From: Pantoea sp. 18069
GTDB lineage: Bacteria; Pseudomonadota; Gammaproteobacteria; Burkholderiales; Burkholderiaceae_C
Reading direction: 5' to 3'
Length of the DNA: 64,000 nt
Assembly: GCF_902706035.1 (NCBI RefSeq)
Contig: NZ_CACSJA010000026.1
Coordinates: 1-64,000, forward strand
Part shown: positions 43,633 through 51,782 of the stretch, piece by piece
Numbering within the stretch: the first letter of the stretch is position 1
Layout of the letters: every line of letters starts with the position of its first letter
Position numbers and translations under genes: made by a program
Notes under the pieces: generated by a model
What the model was told of the DNA's origin: nothing
The model's database searches: none
Seen by the model: only the letters and a program-made list of their open reading frames with translations

Positions 43633-43653
43633 CGGCGGGGCACTGCGCAACAC

Positions 43654-43675
43654 GAGGCCCTTCGGGGCCTCTTTT
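43654..43675 (+). terminator. Intrinsic terminator
   Basis: GAGGCCC-TTC-GGGGCCTC followed by TTTT, about 20 bases after the stop of the exported His-rich gene. Confidence 0.85.
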
Positions 43676-43876
43676 GCAGCTGGGTCGCCTCAAGGAAAAA
43701 ACATCCACCTGAGAAGGCTTGGCCCCCGACGCAGCGACGCGAAGCGAGCAAGCGTGGGGATTTGTTCACGCGCGCAAGACCATGACCCGCGCGCGAGGAT
43801 GGTGCAGGCCCGGCCCATGCACCGCGCGGGCCGGCGATACTCGCGGTCTTTGGACTTTGCCGCTGGCCGGTGCGCG

Positions 43877-44950
43877 ATGACTCGTTTTTTGCCTGAAATC
43901 CCTTCCATTCACGACCCTGCATGGAATGCACGCGTGCAAGCGCTGATCGACCACAAGACCAAGCCCCTGGGGTCGCTTGGCATGCTCGAGCGCATCGCGC
44001 ACCGGCTGGCCTGCATTCTGCATTCGGAGGCACCGCAACTGGAGCAGCCGCAGATGGTGGTGTTCGCGGCCGACCATGGGCTTGCGGCGCGCGGCGTGTC
44101 GGCCTATCCCGTCGATGTGACCTGGCAGATGGTCGAGAACTTTCTAGCGGGCGGCGCCGCGGTGAGCGTGTTCGCGCGGCAAAACGGCCTGGCCCTGCAT
44201 GTGATGGATTGCGGCGTGGCGCGCGACTTCGCCCAGCGCCCGGTGGTGGCCGGCCGGCCGCGGCTGTGGCACTGCAAGGTCGCGCATGGCACGCAGGACT
44301 GCTCGGCGACGGCCGCGATGAGCGCCGCGCAGTGCGACGCCGCGATGCGCCATGGCGCGGCCCTGGTGCAGGCGCTGCCGGGCAATGCCTTGCTGCTCGG
44401 TGAAATGGGCATAGGCAATACGTCCTGCGCGTCGCTGCTGCTCGCGCGGCTGTGCGCGCTCGACGTCGCCCAGGTCACGGGCGCGGGCACGGGGCTCAAT
44501 GCTGCGGGCGTGGCGCGCAAGGTGGCCGTGCTGCGCGAGGTGCTGGCCTTGCATGGCGCGGTGCAGGAGCCGCTCGACGTGCTCGCGGCCATGGGCGGGT
44601 TCGAGATCGCGGCCATGGTCGGCGCGGTGCTGCAGGCCGCGCACGAGCGCCGCGTGATCGTGGTCGACGGCTTCATCACCACGGCCGCGGTGCTGGTCGC
44701 AAGCCGCCTGCGCCCCGCGGTGCTAGAGCGCTGCGTGTTTGCCCACCGTTCGGGCGAGCCGGGCCACACCATCGTGCTGCAGGCGCTGGGCGCCGAGCCG
44801 CTGCTCGACTGGGGCCTGCGCCTGGGCGAAGGCTCGGGCGCGGCGCTGGCCTGGCCGCTGCTCGAGTCGGCCTGCGCGATGCTGCGCGACATGGCGAGCT
44901 TTGCCTCGGCCGGTGTCGCGGGGCAGCAGACCGAAGTCGCCGGGGGCTGA
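43877..44950 (+). CDS. cobT: Nicotinate-nucleotide--dimethylbenzimidazole phosphoribosyltransferase
   Basis: 357 residues; makes alpha-ribazole phosphate from DMB and nicotinate mononucleotide. Blocks include LIDHKTKPLGSLGMLERIA, VVFAADHGLAARGVSAYPVDVTWQM, LLLGEMGIGNTSCASLLLARL and the C-terminal GLRLGEGSGAALAWPL. Start MTRFLPEIPSIHDP was chosen by family alignment; the longer frame upstream is not conserved. cobS and a cobalamin phosphatase gene, which often follow cobT, are not found next to it or elsewhere in this window. Confidence 0.94.
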   Translation: MTRFLPEIPSIHDPAWNARVQALIDHKTKPLGSLGMLERIAHRLACILHSEAPQLEQPQMVVFAADHGLAARGVSAYPVDVTWQMVENFLAGGAAVSVFARQNGLALHVMDCGVARDFAQRPVVAGRPRLWHCKVAHGTQDCSATAAMSAAQCDAAMRHGAALVQALPGNALLLGEMGIGNTSCASLLLARLCALDVAQVTGAGTGLNAAGVARKVAVLREVLALHGAVQEPLDVLAAMGGFEIAAMVGAVLQAAHERRVIVVDGFITTAAVLVASRLRPAVLERCVFAHRSGEPGHTIVLQALGAEPLLDWGLRLGEGSGAALAWPLLESACAMLRDMASFASAGVAGQQTEVAGG

Positions 44951-44969
44951 GCGCCACACCGTTCGCCCT

Positions 44970-45016
44970 GGGCCTGGCGCAGGGCATCCTGGCGCAGGGC
45001 ATCCTGGCGCAGGGCG
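44970..45016. repeat. Tandem 15-bp repeat derived from a family A-like unit
   Basis: After GTTCGCCCTGGGC, the unit CTGGCGCAGGGCATC is repeated two and a half times, ending CTGGCGCAGGGCGCC. The first part resembles the family A core GTTCGCCCTGAGCCTG, suggesting local slippage of such an element downstream of cobT. Confidence 0.6.
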
Positions 45017-45031
45017 CCTGCCCCTCACGAT

Positions 45032-45049
45032 AAAAGCGCCTCAGGGCGC
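45032..45049 (-). terminator. Terminator overlapping the nth stop codon
   Basis: Read on the minus strand, GCGCC-CTGA-GGCGC is followed by TTTTA. The hairpin includes the nth stop codon at 45041-45043. It separates the convergent cobT and nth genes. Confidence 0.65.
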
Positions 45050-45679
45050 CAGCGTCTTGGGCTGGAAGTCGCAGTAAGTCGAAACGATGCACTCCCAGCA
45101 GCGCGGCTTGCGCGCCTGGCAGACATAGCGCCCGAGCAGGATCAGCCAGTGGTGGGAGTCGACCGCATACGCGGGCGGAACGCGCTTGAGCAACTGCTTT
45201 TCAACGGCCAGCACGTTGGCGCCGGGCGCCAGGCCCGTGCGGTTGCTGACGCGGAAGATATGCGTGTCCACGGCCATGGTCGGCTCGCCAAACGCGACGT
45301 TGAGCACCACGTTGGCGGTCTTGCGGCCCACGCCCGGCAGGTCTTCGAGTGCCTCGCGCGTGCGCGGCACCTGGCCACCATGCCGCTCTATCAGCCGGCG
45401 GCAGGTTTCTAGCAGGTGCCTGGCCTTGCTGTGGTACAGCCCTATGGTCTTGATATATGACTCCAGGCCGTCGAGGCCCAGGTCGAGAATCGCCTGGGGC
45501 GTGTTGGCCACGGGAAACAGCTTGCGCGTGGCCTTGTTGACGCCGACATCCGTGGCCTGTGCCGACAGCAGCACGGCCGTGAGCAGCTCGAACACCGTGG
45601 TGTATTCGAGCTCGGTGTTGGGCATGGGGTTGGCCGCCTTGAGCGTGGCGAAAAAGGGAACGATCTGCGCAGTCTGCAT
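45041..45679 (-). CDS. nth: Endonuclease III
   Basis: 212-residue base-excision DNA glycosylase/AP lyase, the length of the E. coli enzyme. The helix-hairpin-helix is LEDLPGVGRKTANVVL, with the catalytic Lys of the family in ATDVGVNKATRKLF/HHH context and Asp in VDTHIFRV. The 4Fe-4S ligands CQARKPRCWECIVSTYC have the C-x6-C-x2-C-x5-C pattern. Start MQTAQIVPFFATL was chosen over a longer frame that extends over the promoter region. Confidence 0.95.
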   Translation of the reverse strand: MQTAQIVPFFATLKAANPMPNTELEYTTVFELLTAVLLSAQATDVGVNKATRKLFPVANTPQAILDLGLDGLESYIKTIGLYHSKARHLLETCRRLIERHGGQVPRTREALEDLPGVGRKTANVVLNVAFGEPTMAVDTHIFRVSNRTGLAPGANVLAVEKQLLKRVPPAYAVDSHHWLILLGRYVCQARKPRCWECIVSTYCDFQPKTLAP

Positions 45680-45863
45680 GGGGGAAGCCCGAGGCAAAAG
45701 GCGATTGTCGGGCAAAACCGCGCACGCGCGCTGCAGCGGCGCCACGCCAAATCCTGGCGCGCGCAGTGTATTGCGCGCATGGCGTGCAAATTTGATGAAA
45801 AATGCAGGGTTGGCGGCCGCGCGCGACTGCCACCGAATTTTGTTGCTGAAACGGACCCTATCT

Positions 45864-47060
45864 ATGCAATTCGCCGAGCGTCTGAACAATGTGGAGACTT
45901 CCGCAATCCGTGAACTTTTCAAGTTGCTGGGCAAGCCGGGCATCATCAGCTTTGCCGGCGGCTTTCCCGACAGCGCGCTGTTCGACGTCGCGGGCATTCG
46001 CGCGGCGAGCGAGGCCGCGCTGAGCCACGAGCCGGGCGCTGCGCTGCAGTACGGCGCGACCGAAGGCTACCAGCCGCTGCGCGAACAGCTCGCCACCTTC
46101 ATGGCTGCCAAGGGCGTGAGCGGCGTCGCGGCCACCGACCTCGTGGTCACCACGGGCAGCCAGCAGGCGCTCGACCTGCTGGGCAAGACCATGATCAGCC
46201 CCGGGGACAAGGTCATCGTCGAAGGCCCGACCTTCCTGGCCACCATCCAGTGCTTTCGCCTCTATGGCGCCGAAGTGATCAGCGCGCCCATCGATGACCA
46301 GGGCGTGGATACCGATGCGCTTGAAAAGCTCATCGCCGAGCACCAGCCGAAGATGGTCTATCTGATCCCGACCTTCGGCAACCCCAGCGGCGCGACGCTG
46401 AGCCTCGAGCGCCGCAAGAAGGTGCTGGCGCTGGCCGTCAAGTACCAGACGCTGGTCGTGGAGGACGACCCCTACGGCGACCTGTACTTCGACGCGCCGC
46501 CGCCGCCCAGCCTGCTGGCGCTGTCTGCGCAGGTGCCAGGCAGCCGCGACTGGCTCGCGCACTGCGGCAGCCTCAGCAAGGTGCTCAGTCCCGGCCTGCG
46601 CATAGGCTGGCTGGTCGCTCCCGAAGCTCTGCGCGATCGTGCGGTGATGTGCAAGCAGTTCAGCGACGCCAACACCAGCACCTTTGCCCAGGCGACGGCG
46701 GCGCAATACCTGCAGGCCGGCAACATGCCCGCGACGCTGGCCAAGGTGCGCGCGGTCTATGCCGAGCGCGCCCAGGCCATGGGCGACGCGCTGCGCAAGG
46801 AGCTGGGCGACGCGGCGAGCTTCGTCGCGCCCCAGGGCGGCCTGTTCCTGTGGGTCAGGCTCACCGGTGCGCGCGGACAGTTGCAGGATGCGAATGTGCT
46901 CGCCAAGCGCGCCATCGACAAGGGCGTGGCCTTCGTGCCCGGCCCACCCTTCTTCGCGCAGAATCCCGATGTCTCTAGCTTTCGCCTGTCGTTCGCGACC
47001 GCCGACGTGGCCAGGATCCAGGACGGCATGGCCCGCCTGGGCCAGGCGCTGCGGGGCTGA
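45864..47060 (+). CDS. PLP-dependent aminotransferase (class I/II, MocR/2-aminoadipate type without DNA-binding domain)
   Basis: 398 residues: MQFAERLNNVETSAIRELFKLLGKPGIISFAGGFPDSALF, TTGSQQALDLLGKTMISPGD, VYLIPTFGNPSGATLS, VVEDDPYGDLYF and GSLSKVLSPGLRIGWLVAP with the PLP Lys. It belongs to the fold-I group that includes 2-aminoadipate and aromatic/branched-chain transaminases; the substrate cannot be assigned. slyX begins four bases after its stop, so the two share a transcript. Confidence 0.88.
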   Translation: MQFAERLNNVETSAIRELFKLLGKPGIISFAGGFPDSALFDVAGIRAASEAALSHEPGAALQYGATEGYQPLREQLATFMAAKGVSGVAATDLVVTTGSQQALDLLGKTMISPGDKVIVEGPTFLATIQCFRLYGAEVISAPIDDQGVDTDALEKLIAEHQPKMVYLIPTFGNPSGATLSLERRKKVLALAVKYQTLVVEDDPYGDLYFDAPPPPSLLALSAQVPGSRDWLAHCGSLSKVLSPGLRIGWLVAPEALRDRAVMCKQFSDANTSTFAQATAAQYLQAGNMPATLAKVRAVYAERAQAMGDALRKELGDAASFVAPQGGLFLWVRLTGARGQLQDANVLAKRAIDKGVAFVPGPPFFAQNPDVSSFRLSFATADVARIQDGMARLGQALRG

Positions 47061-47063
47061 GGC

Positions 47064-47288
47064 ATGGCCGACGACCAGGCGCAGCGCGCGCAGGAACGCA
47101 TCACCGAGCTTGAAATCAAGGCCAGCTATGTCGAGGACACGCTCGACCAGCTGAACATGACCATCTACCGCCAGCAGCAGCAGATCGACGCGCTGATCGC
47201 CGAAGTGCGCAACCTGCGCCAGCAGGTGCCGGCCGAAGGCGGCGGGGGCGGTCGCAATCTGCGCGACGAATTACCACCTCACTATTGA
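47064..47288 (+). CDS. slyX: SlyX family protein
   Basis: 74 residues: ERITELEIKASYVEDTLDQL and NMTIYRQQQQIDALIAEVRN form a heptad coiled coil, ending in the conserved LRDELPPHY. SlyX is a small cytosolic protein of unknown role. It is followed by a strong terminator. Confidence 0.93.
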   Translation: MADDQAQRAQERITELEIKASYVEDTLDQLNMTIYRQQQQIDALIAEVRNLRQQVPAEGGGGGRNLRDELPPHY

Positions 47289-47306
47289 ACGTCGATCAGC
47301 AATGCA

Positions 47307-47333
47307 AAAGGGCTTCCCGGGGAAGCCCTTTTT
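47307..47333. terminator. Bidirectional intrinsic terminator
   Basis: AAGGGCTTCCC-CG-GGGAAGCCCTT with an A-run to the left and TTT to the right. It ends slyX on the plus strand and the DUF3149 gene on the minus strand. Confidence 0.85.
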
Positions 47334-47361
47334 GCGCCTATGGGCACCGCCGCGCGCAGGC

Positions 47362-47505
47362 CTACTCGGGCGCCTTGTTCGCAATCGTCTTCATCTTGCC
47401 CAGGAACAGCAGCAGGAAGAAGATGCCCATGCCAATGATCAGCAAAATGGAGATCAGGCTCATCAGGCCGTAGTCGGTAGAGAACAGGTCGATCCACAAT
47501 TTCAT
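47362..47505 (-). CDS. DUF3149 small membrane protein
   Basis: 47 residues found by direct translation: starts MKLWIDLFSTDYGLMSLISI, one membrane helix (about 15-36), ending KMKTIANKAPE. This matches DUF3149, a family of tiny inner-membrane proteins of Burkholderiales with unknown function. It is divergent from the glycine-zipper gene. Confidence 0.85.
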   Translation of the reverse strand: MKLWIDLFSTDYGLMSLISILLIIGMGIFFLLLFLGKMKTIANKAPE

Positions 47506-47814
47506 GCATAGCTCCAGTCGGGCCCGGGGTGCGGCTCCGGCGCCATGGGAGGACTATCGCCGCGGGCCAGGCCTTGGCGCTTGCGCCAGGTCAAGGGCCG
47601 GCGCAAAAAGCGCCATGGCAGGCCTCATCCATGCAATTGCGCTCAGGCCCGCAGGTCCATCGCCGTTTGGACTACAAGTGCTGGCGTGTTTCGCAGGCAA
47701 GCTCAAGGTGTTGCGGGCGGATTGCGAAAGCGTCCGTACCGCCGCAGCAGGCGCACAGGCCGCTACACGCGCAGCCGGCGCGCCGATGGCCCTTTGTTTT
47801 CAGCAGGAGCACAC
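47506..47814. other. Intergenic region between divergent small membrane-protein genes
   Basis: About 310 bases with upstream regions for the DUF3149 gene (minus) and the glycine-zipper gene (plus). I see no RNA gene or clear operator. Open frames here lack ribosome-binding sites and family-like sequence. Confidence 0.5.
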
Positions 47815-48306
47815 ATGACCACACCCGAACAACGCAATAACCTCAATCTTGACCCGATCACGGACGAGCCCGGAGCCCACCCCGTAGGCACGGGGCTGGG
47901 GGCCGGTGGCGGTGCGCTGGCCGGTGCTGCTGCGGGCGCCATCGGCGGCCCGGTGGGCGCGGCCGTGGGTGCCGTGGTCGGTGCGGTGGCCGGCGGCCTC
48001 GCGGGCCACGGCGTGGCCGAAGCCATCAACCCGACGGCCGAAGAGGCCTACTGGCGCAGCACGTACGACAAGCAGGACTACTACCGGTCGGATTACAGCT
48101 ATGACGACTATGCGCCGGCCTATCGCGCCGGCTGGGAAGAGCGCGCCGCGGGCCGCGACCGCTGGGAGCAGGTGCGTGATGACTGGTCGCGCCGCTGGGA
48201 TGGCGAGCCCCATGGCTCGCGCCTGCGCTGGTACGAGGCCGAGCCTGCGGCCAAGGCCGCGTGGGAGCGCGCCAACGAACACTATGTGTTCAACAAGCAG
48301 GAGTGA
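47815..48306 (+). CDS. Glycine-zipper hypothetical protein
   Basis: 163 residues. A short acidic start is followed by a Gly/Ala-rich region with GxxxG spacing (GTGLGAGGGALAGAAAGAIG and on to about residue 70), a glycine zipper that could insert into a membrane. A Tyr/Asp/Trp/Arg-rich C-terminal domain follows (SDYSYDDYAPAYRAGWEE). No signal peptide is visible. GCAGGAGC precedes the ATG. Proteins of this layout are common in Comamonadaceae but have no known function. Confidence 0.78.
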   Translation: MTTPEQRNNLNLDPITDEPGAHPVGTGLGAGGGALAGAAAGAIGGPVGAAVGAVVGAVAGGLAGHGVAEAINPTAEEAYWRSTYDKQDYYRSDYSYDDYAPAYRAGWEERAAGRDRWEQVRDDWSRRWDGEPHGSRLRWYEAEPAAKAAWERANEHYVFNKQE

Positions 48307-48317
48307 GCGTCCGGGCC

Positions 48318-49271
48318 TCAGCCCGGTGATTTTTTCGGCGCCGCAGCCCCTGCCTCTGGGCCATCCGCAGGCAGGGGCTGCAGCCAACCGGCGGCGGCCG
48401 TGATCACGCAATGCGTCAGACGCTGCAGCCCGGCCTGGGCGTTGCGCGCATGGGCCCAGTAGAGCGGGATATCCACGCCCGTGTCGGGCAGAACTTCCAC
48501 CAGCGTGCCCGCATCGAGGTAGCGCTGGATCAGCACCGTGGGCTGCATCGCCCAGCCTACGCCCGCCTCGCAGGCGCGCACGAAGGCATAGGCCGACGGC
48601 AGCCAATGCTTGGGCGGTCCATGGCGCGAAGCCAGTCCCTGGGCGTGCAGCCATTTGTCCTGCATCGCATCCTTGCGGTCATAGCTGAGCATGGGCGCGC
48701 GCGCTATTGTTTCGGGGGTCACGCCCTGCGCAAAGTGCTGGCGCATGAAAGCCGGGCTCGCGGCCGCGACATAGCGCATAGAGCCCAGTGGCCAGGTGTT
48801 GCAACCCGTGATGCTGGTCGATGTGGCCGTCACCGCGGCCATGACCGCACCTTCCTTGATGCGCTTGGCCGTGTGGTCCTGGTCGTCGATGCTGATGTCG
48901 AGCAGCTCGTTGCCTTCGCGCGTGAACGCCGCCATCGCATCCATGAACCAGGACGACAGCGAGTCGGCATTGACCGCGAGCTTGAGTGTCGGCGGCATGA
49001 ACTGTCCTTCGGACACCAGCGCCGGGTTGGTGCGGCGCAGTTCGTTTTCAAGCAATGCGACCTGCTCGACATGCAGGCACAGCCGCCGCCCGGCTTCGGT
49101 GCCCGTGCAGGGCTGGCCCCGCAGCACCAGCACCTGGCCCACGCGTTCCTCGAGCAGCTTGATGCGCTGCGAGACGGCCGAAGGGGTGATGTGCAGCTTG
49201 CGCGCGGCGCGCTCGAAGCTGCCTTCGCGCACCACGGCGGCCAAGGCTTCCAATCCGGCGTAGTCGAGCAT
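48318..49271 (-). CDS. argP: LysR-family regulator ArgP
   Basis: 317 residues. N-terminal HTH MLDYAGLEALAAVVREGSFE and TPSAVSQRIKLLEERVGQVL, then the effector domain typical of ArgP/IciA. It is divergent from a LysE/ArgO exporter with a 69-base gap. In studied bacteria this regulator responds to lysine and arginine and activates the exporter. Regulation of argO here is inferred from that arrangement. Confidence 0.93.
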   Translation of the reverse strand: MLDYAGLEALAAVVREGSFERAARKLHITPSAVSQRIKLLEERVGQVLVLRGQPCTGTEAGRRLCLHVEQVALLENELRRTNPALVSEGQFMPPTLKLAVNADSLSSWFMDAMAAFTREGNELLDISIDDQDHTAKRIKEGAVMAAVTATSTSITGCNTWPLGSMRYVAAASPAFMRQHFAQGVTPETIARAPMLSYDRKDAMQDKWLHAQGLASRHGPPKHWLPSAYAFVRACEAGVGWAMQPTVLIQRYLDAGTLVEVLPDTGVDIPLYWAHARNAQAGLQRLTHCVITAAAGWLQPLPADGPEAGAAAPKKSPG

Positions 49272-49340
49272 CAGTTTGTCTTAATAGGTTGCAACTAATT
49301 TAATTTTACTTAATATCTGGATGAATCGACAATTTCCCTT

Positions 49341-49979
49341 ATGTGGACAACGTTGATTTCTTCCTCCTGGATCGCGGGCTTTACCGTCTGCCTGTCTTTG
49401 ATCATCTCGATAGGCGCGCAAAACCTCTATGTGCTGCGCCAGGCCGTGCAGGGCCGGCATGTGCGGGCCTGCGTGGCGTGGTGCGTGTTCAGCGATGTGC
49501 TGCTGATCGGCATCGGCGTGGCCGGCATGTCGCAGCTGCTCGGGCGTGAGCCCGACTGGGCCTATTACCTGTCGCTGGGCGGCGCATTGTTCCTGCTGGC
49601 CTATGGCCTGTACGCGCTGTGGCGCGTGTTTTACGCGGCCGATGTGGCGCTGCAGGGCGCGCACGCCGCGCAGCGTGGCCTGCTGAGCGTGCTGAGCACG
49701 CTGGCCGTGATCACGCTGCTCAACCCCCATGTCTACCTCGACACGGTGCTGCTGGTCGGCAGCATAGGCGCACGCCAGGACGGTGCGCTCAAGGCCGTGT
49801 TTGTCGCCGGCGCGGCCTGCGCGAGCCTGCTGTGGTTCATGCTGCTGGCCTGCGCGGGCCGGCGCCTGCAGCACTGGTTCGCCCACCCCATGCCCTGGCG
49901 CATGCTCGACGCGCTCACCGGCGTGATGATGCTGGCGCTGTCGTGGTGGGTCTGGAGCGGTATGGCCGCCGTGGCCTGA
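49341..49979 (+). CDS. argO: LysE/ArgO-type amino acid exporter
   Basis: 212-residue inner-membrane exporter of basic amino acids, with about six helices. Blocks FTVCLSLIISIGAQNLYVLR, SDVLLIGIGVAGM and NPHVYLDTVLLVGSIG are typical of LysE/ArgO. Its position opposite argP supports arginine/lysine export. No strong ribosome-binding site is visible before the ATG. Confidence 0.92.
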   Translation: MWTTLISSSWIAGFTVCLSLIISIGAQNLYVLRQAVQGRHVRACVAWCVFSDVLLIGIGVAGMSQLLGREPDWAYYLSLGGALFLLAYGLYALWRVFYAADVALQGAHAAQRGLLSVLSTLAVITLLNPHVYLDTVLLVGSIGARQDGALKAVFVAGAACASLLWFMLLACAGRRLQHWFAHPMPWRMLDALTGVMMLALSWWVWSGMAAVA

Positions 49980-49997
49980 GGCCGTCGCTGAAGGCCG

Positions 49998-50324
49998 TCA
50001 GGCCAGTTTTGCGAGGACTTCCAGCAGGTTCCATTGATTGCACTGGATCTGGTAGTGCCCCGTGGTGCCCAGCTTCTGGCTCTGGGCCTCGATCACGATC
50101 ACATTGCCCAGCGCGCGCGCGGCGGACAGCGGGCGGATCTTGTCGTACTGGTGGGCTTCGGCCACGTCGCCGCGAAACAGCAGCAGCGGCGCGCTGGCGT
50201 CGGGCTGGCCGTACTTGCGCGCATACAGCTCCAGCGTCTTGGTGCGCGTGACTTCGTTCAGGCCGACGTGAACCGCCTGGTCCAGGCAAAGGGCAGGGGG
50301 AGGGGACAGCGTATCTTCAGACAT
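49998..50324 (-). CDS. Conserved-looking hypothetical protein
   Basis: 108 residues starting MSEDTLSPPPALCLDQAVHV and ending LLEVLAKLA. No signal peptide or membrane segment is seen; the pattern suggests a small soluble alpha/beta protein. I do not recognise the family. It is convergent with argO (19 bases between the stops). The start is chosen at the ATG preceded by GGAATCTCTCC; a longer frame upstream reads into the promoter. Confidence 0.65.
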   Translation of the reverse strand: MSEDTLSPPPALCLDQAVHVGLNEVTRTKTLELYARKYGQPDASAPLLLFRGDVAEAHQYDKIRPLSAARALGNVIVIEAQSQKLGTTGHYQIQCNQWNLLEVLAKLA

Positions 50325-50468
50325 GGAGAGATTCCGTGGGCGAAGGGAAGAGTGCATCGCGCGGGAGGAGCTCCCGTGCGGGCGGCATGGCGCCGATTTC
50401 ACCATAGACGGCCTCAATTGTGTTGCGTTTGATTACATTTTTGTGTCGTTCAAGGCTGCCGTCGGCCC

Positions 50469-50654
50469 ATGAAAAATGGCCCCCACGCTCCCCTTGCTGC
50501 GCAAGGTCCGCGCTGGGAGGCGAAGCCCCCCAGATGCTTTTCATCTTGGGGCGGCCCGGCTATGAAAAATGGCCCCCACGCTCCCTTTGCTGCGCAAGGT
50601 CCGCGCTGGGGGGCGAAGCCCCCCAGATGCTTTTCATCTTGGGGCGGCCCGGCG
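50469..50654. repeat. Tandem pair of 93-bp family C repeats
   Basis: Two nearly identical 93-bp units (50469-50561 and 50562-50654), each beginning ATGAAAAATGGCCCCCACGC, containing CTGCGCAAGGTCCGCGCTGG and ending CATCTTGGGGCGGCCCGGC. A third unit begins (ATGAAAAAA) and merges into the metQ terminator. Internal inverted blocks (GGGGGGCGAAGCCCCCC) form a hairpin. A diverged single copy lies at 4620-4706. Confidence 0.85.
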
Positions 50655-50657
50655 ATG

Positions 50658-50682
50658 AAAAAAGCGCTGCCAGGCAGCGCTT
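50658..50682 (-). terminator. Intrinsic terminator of metQ
   Basis: AAGCGCTGCC-A-GGCAGCGCTT, with six A on the left that read as T on the minus strand, 20 bases after the metQ stop. Confidence 0.85.
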
Positions 50683-50702
50683 GATCAGGAGGCAGTCGCC
50701 AC

Positions 50703-51491
50703 TCAGAATGCCGGAACCACGGCGCCCTGGTACTTGTCCTGCAGGAACTTCTTCACGTCTTCGCTGCGCAGGGCCTGCATCAGCTTGGCGATCTCGGCGC
50801 TGTCGGCGCGGTCCTTGCGCGCGGCGACGATGTTGGCGTAGGGCGAGTCCTTGCCTTCGATGAACAGCGCGTCCTTGGTCGGATTGAGCTTGGCTTCGAT
50901 CGCGTAGTTGGTGTTGATCAGCGCCAGATCGACGTCGGCCAGGGCGCGCGGCAGCAGCGGCGCTTCGAGTTCGCGGAACCTGAGCTTCTTGGGGTTCTTC
51001 ACCACGTCGAGCGCAGTGGGCGTGAGGCTCTTGGGGTCCTTGAGTTCGATCAGGCCTTGCTTGGCCAGCAGCAGCAGCGCGCGGCCGCCGTTGGACGGAT
51101 CGTTCGGGATGGCCACGGTGGCGCCGTCCTTGAGGTCCTTGATGTTCTTGATCTTGCTGGAGTAGGCGCCGAACGGCTCGACATGGACGGTGCCGTTGGG
51201 CACGGCCACGAGCGAGGTCTTGCGGTCCTTGTTGTAGCTGTCGAGGTAGGGCTGGTGCTGGAAGAAGTTGGCGTCGAGCTGCTTGTCTTCGACCGCGGCA
51301 TTGGGCTGCACGTAGTCGCTGAATTCGCGCACCTGCAGCTCGATGCCCTGCTTCTTCAGCGCGGGCTTGATGTGGTTGAGGATTTCGGCGTGGGGCACGG
51401 CGGTGGCCGCGACCTTGAGTACCACGTCGGCCGCATGGACGGTCAAGGCCAGGCTCGCAAGGGCAATGGCGGACAGGGTTTTCTTCAGCAT
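50703..51491 (-). CDS. metQ: MetQ/NlpA-family methionine-binding protein
   Basis: 262 residues: MLKKTLSAIALASLALTVHA is a signal peptide lacking a lipobox Cys, so the protein is probably periplasmic and not a lipoprotein. Conserved blocks are VAATAVPHAEILNHIKPALK, DANFFQHQPYLDSYNKDR and VAIPNDPSNGGRALLLLAKQGLI. The ABC partners MetN and MetI are not adjacent. Start chosen at the ATG preceded by AGGAAAG. Confidence 0.9.
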   Translation of the reverse strand: MLKKTLSAIALASLALTVHAADVVLKVAATAVPHAEILNHIKPALKKQGIELQVREFSDYVQPNAAVEDKQLDANFFQHQPYLDSYNKDRKTSLVAVPNGTVHVEPFGAYSSKIKNIKDLKDGATVAIPNDPSNGGRALLLLAKQGLIELKDPKSLTPTALDVVKNPKKLRFRELEAPLLPRALADVDLALINTNYAIEAKLNPTKDALFIEGKDSPYANIVAARKDRADSAEIAKLMQALRSEDVKKFLQDKYQGAVVPAF

Positions 51492-51782
51492 GACAAAGGC
51501 TTTCCTGGATGTGGATATATCGATCAACGCCAGCGCCGAAACCAGTGAACCTGCAGCGCAGCAGACGCTAGTCTAGTGCGCTGTGGATGGCGCGCGCATC
51601 AAAAAAGCAATTTTGGTTATAAGAATGTGGTTTTTTATGCAATCCTACCGTTTCTCGGCTGGCGCAGGCCATGCGCACCTGTCGCGCCAATAAATCCACT
51701 CCGAGAATGGGCGTATTCCCTGATAATGGCGCCCAGGCGGAGATCGGCGGGCGCAAGCCCGCAAGCCGGTCACGCCCAGATT
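51492..51782. other. Promoter region between metQ and cobalamin riboswitch 2
   Basis: About 290 bases without a gene. An AT-richer stretch at 51595-51650 (TTTTGGTTATAAGAATGTGG) is a candidate promoter zone for either direction. I saw no further repeat before the riboswitch begins. Confidence 0.45.

Noticed and set aside
50469..50684. Peptide with two MKNGPHAPLAAQGPRW-type repeats
   Set aside because: The frame is a translation of the tandem family C DNA repeat, without a ribosome-binding site or a plausible protein composition.
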